Assembly: GCA_025935155.1 (NCBI GenBank)
Contig: JAICVV010000069.1
Span: 1 to 8,488 of the forward strand
DNA length: 8,488 bases
Source of the DNA: Alphaproteobacteria bacterium
Lineage (GTDB): Bacteria > Pseudomonadota > Alphaproteobacteria > Micropepsales > Micropepsaceae
Reading direction: 5' to 3'
Shown here: positions 1 through 5,803 of the stretch, piece after piece
Position numbering within the stretch: position 1 is the first letter of the stretch
Layout: every line of letters starts with the position of its first letter
The notes under the pieces: generated by a model
Seen by the model: only the letters and a program-made list of their open reading frames with translations
Database searches by the model: none
What the model was told of the DNA's origin: nothing
Made by a program: the position numbers and the translations under genes

Positions 1-61
1 GGAACGGCGCAAATGGCGTCCGGCGCTGCGGCTCCAGCCGCGCTGCTGCTTCCATTGCCAT
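1..61 (-). CDS. Probable start of an unidentified gene running off the left edge (partial)
   Basis: On the minus strand an ATG at 61-59 opens a frame of 20 codons that reaches the window edge without a stop, beginning MAMEAAARLEPQRRTPFAPF. An in-frame TAA at 103-101 lies upstream with no other ATG between, so the start is well bounded. A purine-rich GGGGGA (minus strand, 75-70) sits 8 bases before the ATG and could be the ribosome binding site. The gene would follow the GST gene on the same strand after about 65 bases, which would fit an operon. The visible peptide is too short to recognise a family, and no function is proposed. Short plus-strand frames reading in from the edge are also open and cannot be fully excluded. 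Confidence 0.35.
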   Translation of the reverse strand, partial: MAMEAAARLEPQRRTPFAPF

Positions 62-126
62 CGGTGAAATCCCCCGATCCCCGCGCTGAGATTGAACCAG
101 TTACGCGCAGCACGCGCAATGGATCA

Positions 127-777
127 TCACGCGAGGCCGGAATCCACCTCCTGCTGGGCAGCCTTGGCCCAATCCTGCATGCCCGGAAGCGACCACACAC
201 GTTCGCAATAGCCTTGCACACTGCCCTGCACCGGGACACCATAGGTGCGAAGCCGCGAAACCACCGGTGCGTACATGCAGTCCGCAATCGAAAAGCGGCC
301 GAACAGAAAGCCGCCGGCCGCACCATGGCGCTCCAGCGCCTGTGTCCACATGGCGACGATCCGTGCGATTTGCGCCTTGGTCGTCACTCGCAACTCCGGC
401 AGGGGCAGCCTGCGCACGAACTCCATCGACAACTGTTCGCGCAGATCCGGAAAGCCGGAATGCATTTCGGCCGCGTAAGAGCGCGCTTCGGCGCGCGCGA
501 ACGGATCGTCAGGCCAGAGTTTCGCCTCAGGATGGCATTCGTTGAGAGTCTCACAGATGGCGAGGCTGTCCCAGATCAGATGCTCCCGGCCGTTCTCGGT
601 CATCTTCAACAGCGGAACTCGGCCGGAAGGCGAACGGCGCTGCACGTCTTCGCTCGTGGAACCACGCCGGAGCGGGATCACTTCTTCCTGGAACGGCACG
701 CCGATGGCACGCAACGCAAGATACGGCCGCAAGCTCCAGCTTGACCATTCCCTGGTGCCGACGATCAACGTGTACAT
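127..777 (-). CDS. Glutathione S-transferase family protein
   Basis: The 216-residue product has the usual cytosolic GST length and two-domain layout. The thioredoxin-like N-terminal domain (about 1-80) carries WSSWSLRP at 11-18, where the serines occupy the usual catalytic/thiol-stabilising site. It also has the cis-proline loop RVPLL (53-57, Pro55) and the glutathione-binding acidic-Ser pair Asp70-Ser71. The all-helical C-terminal domain (about 90-216) contains FSIAD at 162-166, matching the conserved N-capping box (S/T-x-x-D). GSTs of this kind conjugate or isomerise electrophiles with glutathione in the cytosol; the substrate cannot be told from sequence. The ATG at 777 is preceded by GGAG with 6-base spacing on the minus strand. 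The gene is divergent from phaB. The subfamily is uncertain; the SSWSLRP start is common in uncharacterised proteobacterial GSTs. Confidence 0.92.
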   Translation of the reverse strand: MYTLIVGTREWSSWSLRPYLALRAIGVPFQEEVIPLRRGSTSEDVQRRSPSGRVPLLKMTENGREHLIWDSLAICETLNECHPEAKLWPDDPFARAEARSYAAEMHSGFPDLREQLSMEFVRRLPLPELRVTTKAQIARIVAMWTQALERHGAAGGFLFGRFSIADCMYAPVVSRLRTYGVPVQGSVQGYCERVWSLPGMQDWAKAAQQEVDSGLA

Positions 778-857
778 GACGGGCTCCGCTCACCGGGGAC
801 GCGGCACTGCTTTTACGCTCGCGCGCTCTTCGGCTGTAGAGCAATTTCAGCATGCAA

Positions 858-888
858 GCTCTGCCGGATCGGCCTGCCTTCACAGAGC
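858..888. repeat. Inverted repeat in the gst-phaB intergenic region, with a nested small palindrome
   Basis: GCTCTG (858-863) and CAGAGC (883-888) are perfect 6-base inverted arms separated by 19 bases. Overlapping the left arm is a smaller palindrome, GCCG-GAT-CGGC (863-873), so the two structures are alternatives. The element could be an operator for a dimeric regulator or a stem in the phaB leader. Short repeats of this size also occur by chance in GC-rich DNA, and there is no direct evidence of function. Confidence 0.2.
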
Positions 889-928
889 CAACGCGAACCG
901 CCACGGCACATTTCGACGAATTCCGGCG

Positions 929-949
929 GTGGCGGAGTGCGCCACTTTT
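929..949 (+). other. GC-rich hairpin followed by T4 in the phaB leader (terminator-like)
   Basis: GTGGCG (929-934), a 5-base loop GAGTG, and CGCCAC (940-945) form a perfect 6-bp stem, extendable by a G-T pair at 928/946. TTTT follows at 946-949 and then GGTT. On the plus strand this resembles a short intrinsic terminator, but no plus-strand gene lies before it. If it is real, it would sit inside the untranslated leader of phaB, 36 bases before the start codon, and could attenuate or stabilise the mRNA. The T-tract is short, so termination would be weak. Confidence 0.3.
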
Positions 950-985
950 GGTTAGGGTCCGGCAGCACCGACAAGGGAGTGAAAC

Positions 986-1708
986 ATGGCGCGGGTTGCA
1001 ATTGTTACGGGCGGAACGCGGGGCATCGGCGAGGCTATCTCGGTGGGACTCAAGAATGCCGGATACAAGGTGGCCGCAAATTATGCCGGTAACGATGAGC
1101 GCGCGAAGGGCTTCGCCGAGCGCACCGGGATTGCCGTCTTCAGGTGGGATGTCTGCGACTACGACCAATGCCAGCAGGGCGTGGCGAAGGTAGCGGCGGA
1201 GCTCGGGCCCGTGGATGTTCTCGTCAACAATGCCGGTATCACCCGCGATGCCACCATGCGGAAGATGGGCCGAAAAGGATGGGACGAGGTCATCGATACC
1301 AACCTCGGCGGCGTCTTCAATATGGCCAAAGCGGTGTGGGACGGAATGCTGGAGCGCGGTTTCGGACGGGTGGTGAATATCGGTTCCATCAACGGGCAGG
1401 CGGGGCAATACGGGCAGGTGAACTATGCGGCCGCGAAATCCGGCATTCACGGCTTCACAAAGGCCTTGGCGCAGGAGGGCGCTTCCAAAGGTGTGACGGT
1501 GAATGCCATTGCGCCGGGTTACATCGATACCGACATGGTTTCCGCGGTACCGCCCAACGTTCTGGAAAAGATCGTGGCGCGGATTCCGGTGGGGCGGCTG
1601 GGCAAAGCCGACGAGATCGCCCGCGCTGTGCTGTTCCTGGTGGCGGACGAAGGCGGCTTCATTACCGGCTCGACACTCTCCATCAATGGCGGCCAGCACA
1701 TGTATTGA
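986..1708 (+). CDS. phaB: Acetoacetyl-CoA reductase (PhaB-type short-chain dehydrogenase)
   Basis: PhaB reduces acetoacetyl-CoA to (R)-3-hydroxybutyryl-CoA with NADPH, the second step of polyhydroxybutyrate synthesis. The 240-residue length is typical of a classical SDR. It has the cofactor motif TGGTRGIG (8-15), NNAG (81-84), Asn106, and the catalytic Ser134, Tyr147 and Lys151. The stretch SINGQAGQYGQVNY (134-147) and the ending NGGQHMY match PhaB more closely than FabG, including the substrate-pocket glutamines 141 and 144. Translation starts at ATG 986 with GGGAG at 975-979, 6 bases upstream. The stop lies about 20 bases before ccmA on the same strand, so the two are probably co-transcribed. 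No phaA or phaC is visible here. The main alternative is a FabG-like 3-oxoacyl-ACP reductase, which I consider less likely. Confidence 0.9.
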   Translation: MARVAIVTGGTRGIGEAISVGLKNAGYKVAANYAGNDERAKGFAERTGIAVFRWDVCDYDQCQQGVAKVAAELGPVDVLVNNAGITRDATMRKMGRKGWDEVIDTNLGGVFNMAKAVWDGMLERGFGRVVNIGSINGQAGQYGQVNYAAAKSGIHGFTKALAQEGASKGVTVNAIAPGYIDTDMVSAVPPNVLEKIVARIPVGRLGKADEIARAVLFLVADEGGFITGSTLSINGGQHMY

Positions 1709-1718
1709 GCCGATCGTC

Positions 1719-1724
1719 AAGGGG
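1719..1724 (+). promoter_or_regulatory. Ribosome binding site that decides the ccmA start
   Basis: AAGGGG lies 5 bases before the ATG at 1730 but only 2 bases before the in-frame GTG at 1727. The spacing favours ATG 1730 as the real start of ccmA. Confidence 0.5.
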
Positions 1725-1729
1725 CGGTG

Positions 1730-2353
1730 ATGGGGGCGCGCCTGCGGACCGTCCATTATCTCGAAGTAGCAGACCTCGCCTGCGTGCGTGGCGGACGAGC
1801 TGTATTCCGAGACCTCAGTTTCCGGCTTGCTCGCGGTGACGCGCTGATTGTAGGAGGCCCGAATGGTTCGGGTAAAACCTCGCTGTTGCGATTGCTTGCG
1901 GGGTTGTTGCCCCCGGCAGCCGGAACAATTTCGATTTCAGCTGAAGGAACCCAAATCGCCGATCGCGAAGAGCGTGCGAAGTTCATCGGCTGGCTCGGGC
2001 ATTACGATGGGGCGAAGCCCCAGCTAACGCCAAGGGAAGCGCTTCGGTTTTTCGCACGGCTTTATGGCACGGCGAGCGATCCGTCGCTGTTGGAGGTTGT
2101 CGGTCTGTCGCGGTCTGCCGATTTGCCGTGCCAGTATTTGTCGGCCGGACAGAAAAGGCGGCTGGCATTGGCGCGGCTGAAACTGTGTGGACGTCCACTA
2201 TGGCTGCTCGATGAACCGCTGGCGTCGCTTGATGCGAGCGGCAAGGCGCTGTTGCTCAATTTGCTCCGCGATCATCTGGCGGGCGGTGGGATTGCGGTGA
2301 TTGCCACCCACGATCCGCTCGATCTGGATGCTGCACGGCTGCCCCTGACATGA
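1730..2353 (+). CDS. ccmA: Haem exporter/CcmE-release ABC transporter ATPase CcmA
   Basis: CcmA is the cytoplasmic ATPase of the CcmAB(CD) complex, which uses ATP to free haem-loaded CcmE from CcmC during cytochrome c maturation (System I). Numbered from ATG 1730 (207 residues), it has Walker A GPNGSGKT (43-50), the ABC signature LSAGQ (137-141), Walker B LWLLDEP (157-163), the D-loop SLDA (166-169) and the switch His194. The length is normal for CcmA. The alternative GTG start at 1727 would add one residue. The first ten or so residues before YLEVADLAC are longer than in many homologues. The gene ends in an ATGA overlap with ccmB, which implies translational coupling and matched production of the two subunits. 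Confidence 0.95.
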   Translation: MGARLRTVHYLEVADLACVRGGRAVFRDLSFRLARGDALIVGGPNGSGKTSLLRLLAGLLPPAAGTISISAEGTQIADREERAKFIGWLGHYDGAKPQLTPREALRFFARLYGTASDPSLLEVVGLSRSADLPCQYLSAGQKRRLALARLKLCGRPLWLLDEPLASLDASGKALLLNLLRDHLAGGGIAVIATHDPLDLDAARLPLT

Positions 2354-3015
2354 GGGCGCTCGGGGCTCTGCTCGTGCGCGATGTGCGCCTCGCGGCACGT
2401 GCCGGCGGCAGCGCCGTTCTGGCTCTGGCTTTCTTCGCGGCGGTGGTGACGCTCGTGCCATTCGGCATCGGCAGCGATGCCAAACTGCTCGCGCGAGTAG
2501 CGGGCGGCGTGCTGTGGGTTGCGGCCGTGCTGGCGAATTTGCTGGCGCTCGATCGTTTGTTCCAAGCGGATTACGAGGACGGCAGCCTCGATCTGCTCGC
2601 ACTCAGCCCCTTGTCGTTCGAAGGCATTACGGTTGCCAAAATGACTGCGCATTGGCTCACGACGGGGCTGCCGCTCACGATTCTGTCGCCGGTTCTGGCG
2701 CTACTGCTGAACCTTCCGGCAACCGCGTACACCGCGCTGATCGTTTCACTGCTGATTGGCACGCCTGCAGTCAGCGCCATAGGCAGCGTGGCGGCGGCGC
2801 TGACGTTATCCATTCGCCGCGGCGGATTGCTGTTCCCGCTGCTGGTTTTGCCCCTCCTAACACCGGTAGTAATTTTTGGCGCGGGCGCGGTCCTCGCCCG
2901 GCTCGATGGCGTTGAGAACGGCGCGATCTGGCTTCTCGCGGCCTTCTCCGTTGCGGCCGTACTGCTGGCACCGTTCGTCGGGGCAGCGGCGCTGCGCCTC
3001 AACCTTTCGGAATAG
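2350..3015 (+). CDS. ccmB: Haem exporter/CcmE-release ABC transporter permease CcmB
   Basis: CcmB is the inner-membrane partner of CcmA. The 221-residue protein is strongly hydrophobic with about six predicted membrane segments (roughly 21-40, 50-70, 100-121, 128-153, 158-182 and 193-215), the normal topology and length for the family. The family signature FQADYEDGSLDLL is at 71-83, between the second and third segments, and the conserved PLLVLPLLTPVVIFG stretch is at 163-177. The start overlaps the ccmA stop by four bases (ATGA). A gap of 43 bases separates it from ccmC, the largest gap inside the ccm run. Confidence 0.95.
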   Translation: MRALGALLVRDVRLAARAGGSAVLALAFFAAVVTLVPFGIGSDAKLLARVAGGVLWVAAVLANLLALDRLFQADYEDGSLDLLALSPLSFEGITVAKMTAHWLTTGLPLTILSPVLALLLNLPATAYTALIVSLLIGTPAVSAIGSVAAALTLSIRRGGLLFPLLVLPLLTPVVIFGAGAVLARLDGVENGAIWLLAAFSVAAVLLAPFVGAAALRLNLSE

Positions 3016-3058
3016 CGCGATCCTTGCCGCCGTCTTCCGCAGGAACTAGAGCCACACC

Positions 3059-3772
3059 ATGTTCGGATACGCCAATCCCAAGCGCTTCATGGAGTTGAGC
3101 GGCCGGCTCCTTCCCTGGCTCGGCGCGACGACCGCGATCCTGTTCGCCGCCGGCCTGTATCTCTCCTTCACGGCGCCGCCGGATTATCGGCAGGGCGACA
3201 CCGTTCGCATCATGTTCATCCATGTGCCAGCGGCTTGGGTCGCCATGATGGGATACGGCTTCATGGCACTCGCCTCGCTGATCGGATTGGTGAACCGGCA
3301 TCCACTGGCCGATGTCGCGGCCAAACAGGCTGCGCCCCTCGGCGCGCTGTTCACGGCCCTGGCGTTGATCACCGGCTCGCTATGGGGCCGCCCGATGTGG
3401 GGAACGTACTGGCAGTGGGACGGGCGGCTCACATCGTTCCTGCTGCTGCTATTTCTGTATCTGGGTTACATCGCACTTTGGAATGCAATTGAGAACGAGG
3501 TGCGCGCCGCAAAAGCCGCCGCCATTCTTGCTTTGGTGGGCGTGGTCAACCTGCCGATCATCGAATTCTCTGTGCAGTGGTGGACGACGCTGCACCAGGG
3601 CGAGAGCATTTTTCGGAGAGGCGGCCCGACAATCTCCGCCGTGTTTCTGTGGCCGCTGTTTATTATGGCTGCCGCCTACACGCTGCTGTTTTTCACCTTG
3701 CTCTTGGTCCGCATGCGCACGGAGATTCTTGAGCGCCGTATGCGTGCGCTGGCTCTCGCGGCCAACGCCTGA
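3059..3772 (+). CDS. ccmC: Haem lyase/haem-delivery membrane protein CcmC
   Basis: CcmC binds haem at the periplasmic face and attaches it to CcmE. The 237-residue protein has about six membrane helices. It has the tryptophan-rich WWD-type motif from Trp109 to Asp121 (WGRPMWGTYWQWD), followed by RLTS. Two conserved histidines, His55 (in FIHVPAAW) and His179 (in TLHQG), fit the axial haem ligands known from E. coli CcmC (His60 and His184). The short length separates it from the larger WWD protein CcmF. The ATG at 3059 has only a weak ribosome site: AGGA is 14 bases upstream and a GAG is 7 bases away. The stop overlaps the ccmD start by one base (TGATG). Confidence 0.96.
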   Translation: MFGYANPKRFMELSGRLLPWLGATTAILFAAGLYLSFTAPPDYRQGDTVRIMFIHVPAAWVAMMGYGFMALASLIGLVNRHPLADVAAKQAAPLGALFTALALITGSLWGRPMWGTYWQWDGRLTSFLLLLFLYLGYIALWNAIENEVRAAKAAAILALVGVVNLPIIEFSVQWWTTLHQGESIFRRGGPTISAVFLWPLFIMAAAYTLLFFTLLLVRMRTEILERRMRALALAANA

Positions 3773-3927
3773 TGGCGGCGTTCTTCGTCATGGGCAAATA
3801 TGCCGCGTTTGTGTGGCCGGCTTACGGCATCAGCGCACTCGGTATCGTCGCCTCAGTTGCGTTGAGCTTACGCGCCTATCGCCGCGCGAAAACGCGGCTG
3901 GCGGCACTTGAGCGAACTGTAAAATGA
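3772..3927 (+). CDS. ccmD: Haem exporter protein CcmD (51 residues)
   Basis: This short frame fills the gap between ccmC and ccmG exactly, with a TGATG junction upstream and an ATGA overlap downstream. The product starts MAAFFVMGKYAAFVWPAYG, has one hydrophobic segment (about 10-32), and then a basic tail (RAYRRAKTR, 34-42). That matches the CcmD family: a single-span protein with an aromatic-rich N-terminus and a positively charged cytoplasmic end. CcmD stabilises the CcmABC complex and helps release holo-CcmE. Sequence conservation in the family is low, so the call rests on position, size and topology, and all three agree. Confidence 0.93.
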   Translation: MAAFFVMGKYAAFVWPAYGISALGIVASVALSLRAYRRAKTRLAALERTVK

Positions 3928-4475
3928 AACGCCTGCTTTATATCGTTCCGGTCCTCCTGTTCGGGATATTGGCGTACCTGCTGTTCGACAGCCTTTATGC
4001 CCCGCCCCACGATGAGTTGCCTTCCGCATTGTTGAACAAGCCAGTGCCGGAATTTTCACTTCCTCCGCTCGACAGCAAAACGAAAGGTTTCGCCCGCGCC
4101 GACCTGACAGCGGGCCACGTGACCGTGCTGAATGTCTGGGCGTCGTGGTGCGTGCCGTGCCGCCTTGAGGCGCCGATGCTGGACCGCGTCAAGCATCTGG
4201 ACGGCGTCGTGCTATATGGCCTTGTCTACAAGGACAGGGCGAATCAGGCGCGGCAATTCCTGCTGGAGAATGGCAATCCGTTCACCAGGATCGATCTGGA
4301 CTCTCCGGGCCGCGCCGCCATCGACTGGGGTGTCTACGACGTGCCGGAAACATTCGTGATCGACGGCAATGGGTTGATACGGCTGCGCTATTCCGGCCCG
4401 ATCACTGAGGGTGTGCTCACCGGCACCCTGCTTCCAGCCATCGAGGCCGCTCGCGCCAATGCGGGGCGGGGTTAG
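3924..4475 (+). CDS. ccmG: Periplasmic thiol:disulfide oxidoreductase CcmG (DsbE)
   Basis: CcmG is a membrane-anchored thioredoxin-fold protein that reduces apocytochrome c or CcmH disulfides so haem can be ligated. The 183-residue product has an N-terminal hydrophobic anchor (about 4-22). The periplasmic domain carries the active site WCVPC (75-79, Cys76 and Cys79) and the cis-proline loop GVYDVPETFVID (136-147, Pro141); GVxxxPET is typical of DsbE/CcmG. It starts inside the ccmD stop (ATGA overlap). Its TAG stop (4473-4475) overlaps the TAA stop of the convergent marR gene. It is the last ccm gene present; ccmE, ccmF and ccmH must lie elsewhere if System I is complete. Confidence 0.95.
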   Translation: MKRLLYIVPVLLFGILAYLLFDSLYAPPHDELPSALLNKPVPEFSLPPLDSKTKGFARADLTAGHVTVLNVWASWCVPCRLEAPMLDRVKHLDGVVLYGLVYKDRANQARQFLLENGNPFTRIDLDSPGRAAIDWGVYDVPETFVIDGNGLIRLRYSGPITEGVLTGTLLPAIEAARANAGRG

Positions 4476-4990
4476 CGGTTGCGCTCTGCCAGGCGACGCA
4501 TTTTACGGCGGAACGCCGGCGCGCTGCTCTCGACACTAGCCCCCGCCGAGGCGATCGCCGAAAGGCACTTGAGAAAGCGGGGCCGCTCGGCGGGAGGCAG
4601 CGCCTCCAGCAAGGCCCTCTCCGCCCGTTCGGAGGCCGAGCGGGCCGAGCGCAGGGCTTTGCGCCCCACTTGCGTAATCGCGACGGCGTTGGCGCGCAAA
4701 TCGGTTTCCGTGCGCTTGCGCGTGATCAGGTTGCGCTCGAGCATGCGGCGCACCATCTCCGCCAGTGTCGAGCGATCGATTCCGGTCATCTCGACAAGCG
4801 CGGTCTGGCTCACCCCATCGTTGTTGTCGAGCGCCAGCAACACGGTCAATTGCGAACGCGTCAGGTCGCAACCATCCGCTTCGCGCGCGTACAGATCTGC
4901 ATAGAATTGTTCGCATCGGCGCATGAGATGCGACGGCGTCTCGGCAAGTTCATGATTGCCGTTCGCCTGTCGCTGTGTTCTGGCTGGCAT
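4472..4990 (-). CDS. MarR-family transcriptional regulator
   Basis: The 172-residue product has the winged helix-turn-helix layout of MarR proteins. Helices at about 19-57 form part of the dimer interface and lead-in. The recognition helix-turn-helix runs about 61-89 (SQTALVEMTGIDRSTLAEMV). The wing, about 90-105, carries TETDLRANAVAIT with the conserved Asp97 and Arg99, and a long C-terminal dimer helix follows. The tail after about 150 is rich in Ser, Ala and Arg and is probably flexible. MarR proteins usually repress themselves and a neighbouring gene, and release DNA on binding small aromatic or oxidised ligands. No obvious target lies alongside. ATG 4990 is preceded by AGGGG with 7-base spacing. 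The ligand and regulon cannot be inferred. Confidence 0.92.
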   Translation of the reverse strand: MPARTQRQANGNHELAETPSHLMRRCEQFYADLYAREADGCDLTRSQLTVLLALDNNDGVSQTALVEMTGIDRSTLAEMVRRMLERNLITRKRTETDLRANAVAITQVGRKALRSARSASERAERALLEALPPAERPRFLKCLSAIASAGASVESSAPAFRRKMRRLAERNR

Positions 4991-5035
4991 GAAGGCACCC
5001 CTGCAATTGTTCGCCGGACTCGTCTAACGCGACCG

Positions 5036-5053
5036 TTCAGATAAGATCCTGAA
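5036..5053. promoter_or_regulatory. Candidate operator upstream of the marR gene
   Basis: TTCAG (5036-5040) and CTGAA (5049-5053) are perfect inverted arms around an 8-base AT-leaning spacer, giving an 18-base site 45 bases upstream of the marR start. Size and position suit a MarR-type dimer autoregulating its own promoter. Arms of five bases are weak evidence, and no clear -35/-10 pair was identified beside it. Confidence 0.22.
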
Positions 5054-5152
5054 AACTCCCCCTGCGCACACCACATACTTGGATCGTCGGGCAGCAAAGG
5101 AACACTAATGGAAAGCACGCCGCGGCGACAACGGCCTGAAAGCGAATCCGTC

Positions 5153-5185
5153 AAAAAAATTTTCTTGCATTGCTCCGGGAAAATT
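5153..5185 (-). terminator. Possible intrinsic terminator after ispZ
   Basis: Read on the minus strand, AATTTTC (5185-5179), a 14-base loop and GAAAATT (5164-5158) form a perfect 7-bp stem. It is followed directly by a T-run that, counting the end of the stem, reaches seven T (5159-5153). It lies 37 bases after the ispZ stop, where the dapF-mtaB-ftsY-ispZ transcript should end. The stem is AT-rich and the loop long, so the hairpin would be weak; the U-tract is the stronger part of the evidence. Confidence 0.4.
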
Positions 5186-5221
5186 CGGCGGCGGGAAGCC
5201 TCGGCGCCGGCCGCAGTCCCA

Positions 5222-5803
5222 CTATTCCCGAGAATCTTCTTTCAATTCGTGCTTTAGCACCAGCGGCATCTGCGCCAGCGCAAACAGCATGATCAGGGGA
5301 ATGATTCCGAACACTTTGAATTTGACCCAATCCGCGGTCGGCAAGCTGCGCCAGATGATTTCGTTCAACACCGCAAGCGCCAAAAAGAAAAAGCCCCAAC
5401 GCCAGGTGAGCTTGCGCCAACCCTCTTCGCTCAGCTCGAACGCGGTGGCGAAAACGTACTTCACGAAAAGGCGTCCAAAGGCGAGGCCGCCCAGCAGCGT
5501 GAAACCGAAGAAGGCGTAGAGCACAGTCACCTTCATTTTGATGAAGGTATCGTTCTTCAGGTACAGCGTGAGGCCGCCGAAGATCAGCACCAGAATCGCC
5601 GTGAAGACCGGCATGGGCGAGAAGCGCCGCTCGATGCTGTATCCGATGCCGAGAGACACCAGCACGGCGAGCATGAACACGCCCGTGGCGACGAAAATGC
5701 CGCGCCATTGGAATGCCAGGAAGAAGAGCAGCAGCGGCCCCAGATCCAGGCCGAGGCGCATGAGAGGTGTGATCTTCCGATTTTCCGGCAGCGCTCCGCT
5801 CAT
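5222..5803 (-). CDS. yciB: Inner-membrane septation protein A family (YciB/IspZ)
   Basis: YciB/IspZ is a small polytopic inner-membrane protein linked to septation and envelope maintenance; its biochemical activity is not settled. The 193-residue product has about five hydrophobic segments and the family hallmarks: LGLDLGPLLLFF (17-28), FGGLTLYLKNDTFIKMK (75-91) with the following KVTVLYAFFG, and WRWGFFFLALAVLNEIIWR (134-152). Length is normal for alphaproteobacterial members. The ATG at 5803 overlaps the ftsY stop (ATGA), so translation is probably coupled to ftsY. It is the last gene of the dapF-mtaB-ftsY-ispZ run. The old name ispZ does not imply isoprenoid synthesis. Confidence 0.94.
   Translation of the reverse strand: MSGALPENRKITPLMRLGLDLGPLLLFFLAFQWRGIFVATGVFMLAVLVSLGIGYSIERRFSPMPVFTAILVLIFGGLTLYLKNDTFIKMKVTVLYAFFGFTLLGGLAFGRLFVKYVFATAFELSEEGWRKLTWRWGFFFLALAVLNEIIWRSLPTADWVKFKVFGIIPLIMLFALAQMPLVLKHELKEDSRE

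Noticed and set aside
104..119. GCGC-rich repeat after the GST stop as a terminator.
   Set aside because: Only a 4-bp stem forms and no T-run follows on the minus strand; GCGC is self-complementary, so it is weak evidence.
13..744. A 243-codon plus-strand open frame opposite the GST gene.
   Set aside because: It is the shadow of the conserved GST frame; the predicted protein is low in hydrophobic order and resembles no family.
551..1756. A 401-codon minus-strand open frame covering phaB and part of the GST gene.
   Set aside because: It is antisense to a clearly conserved SDR and overlaps the GST in another frame. The translation is rich in His, Arg and Pro with no domain, as expected from the stop-poor opposite frame of GC-rich coding DNA.
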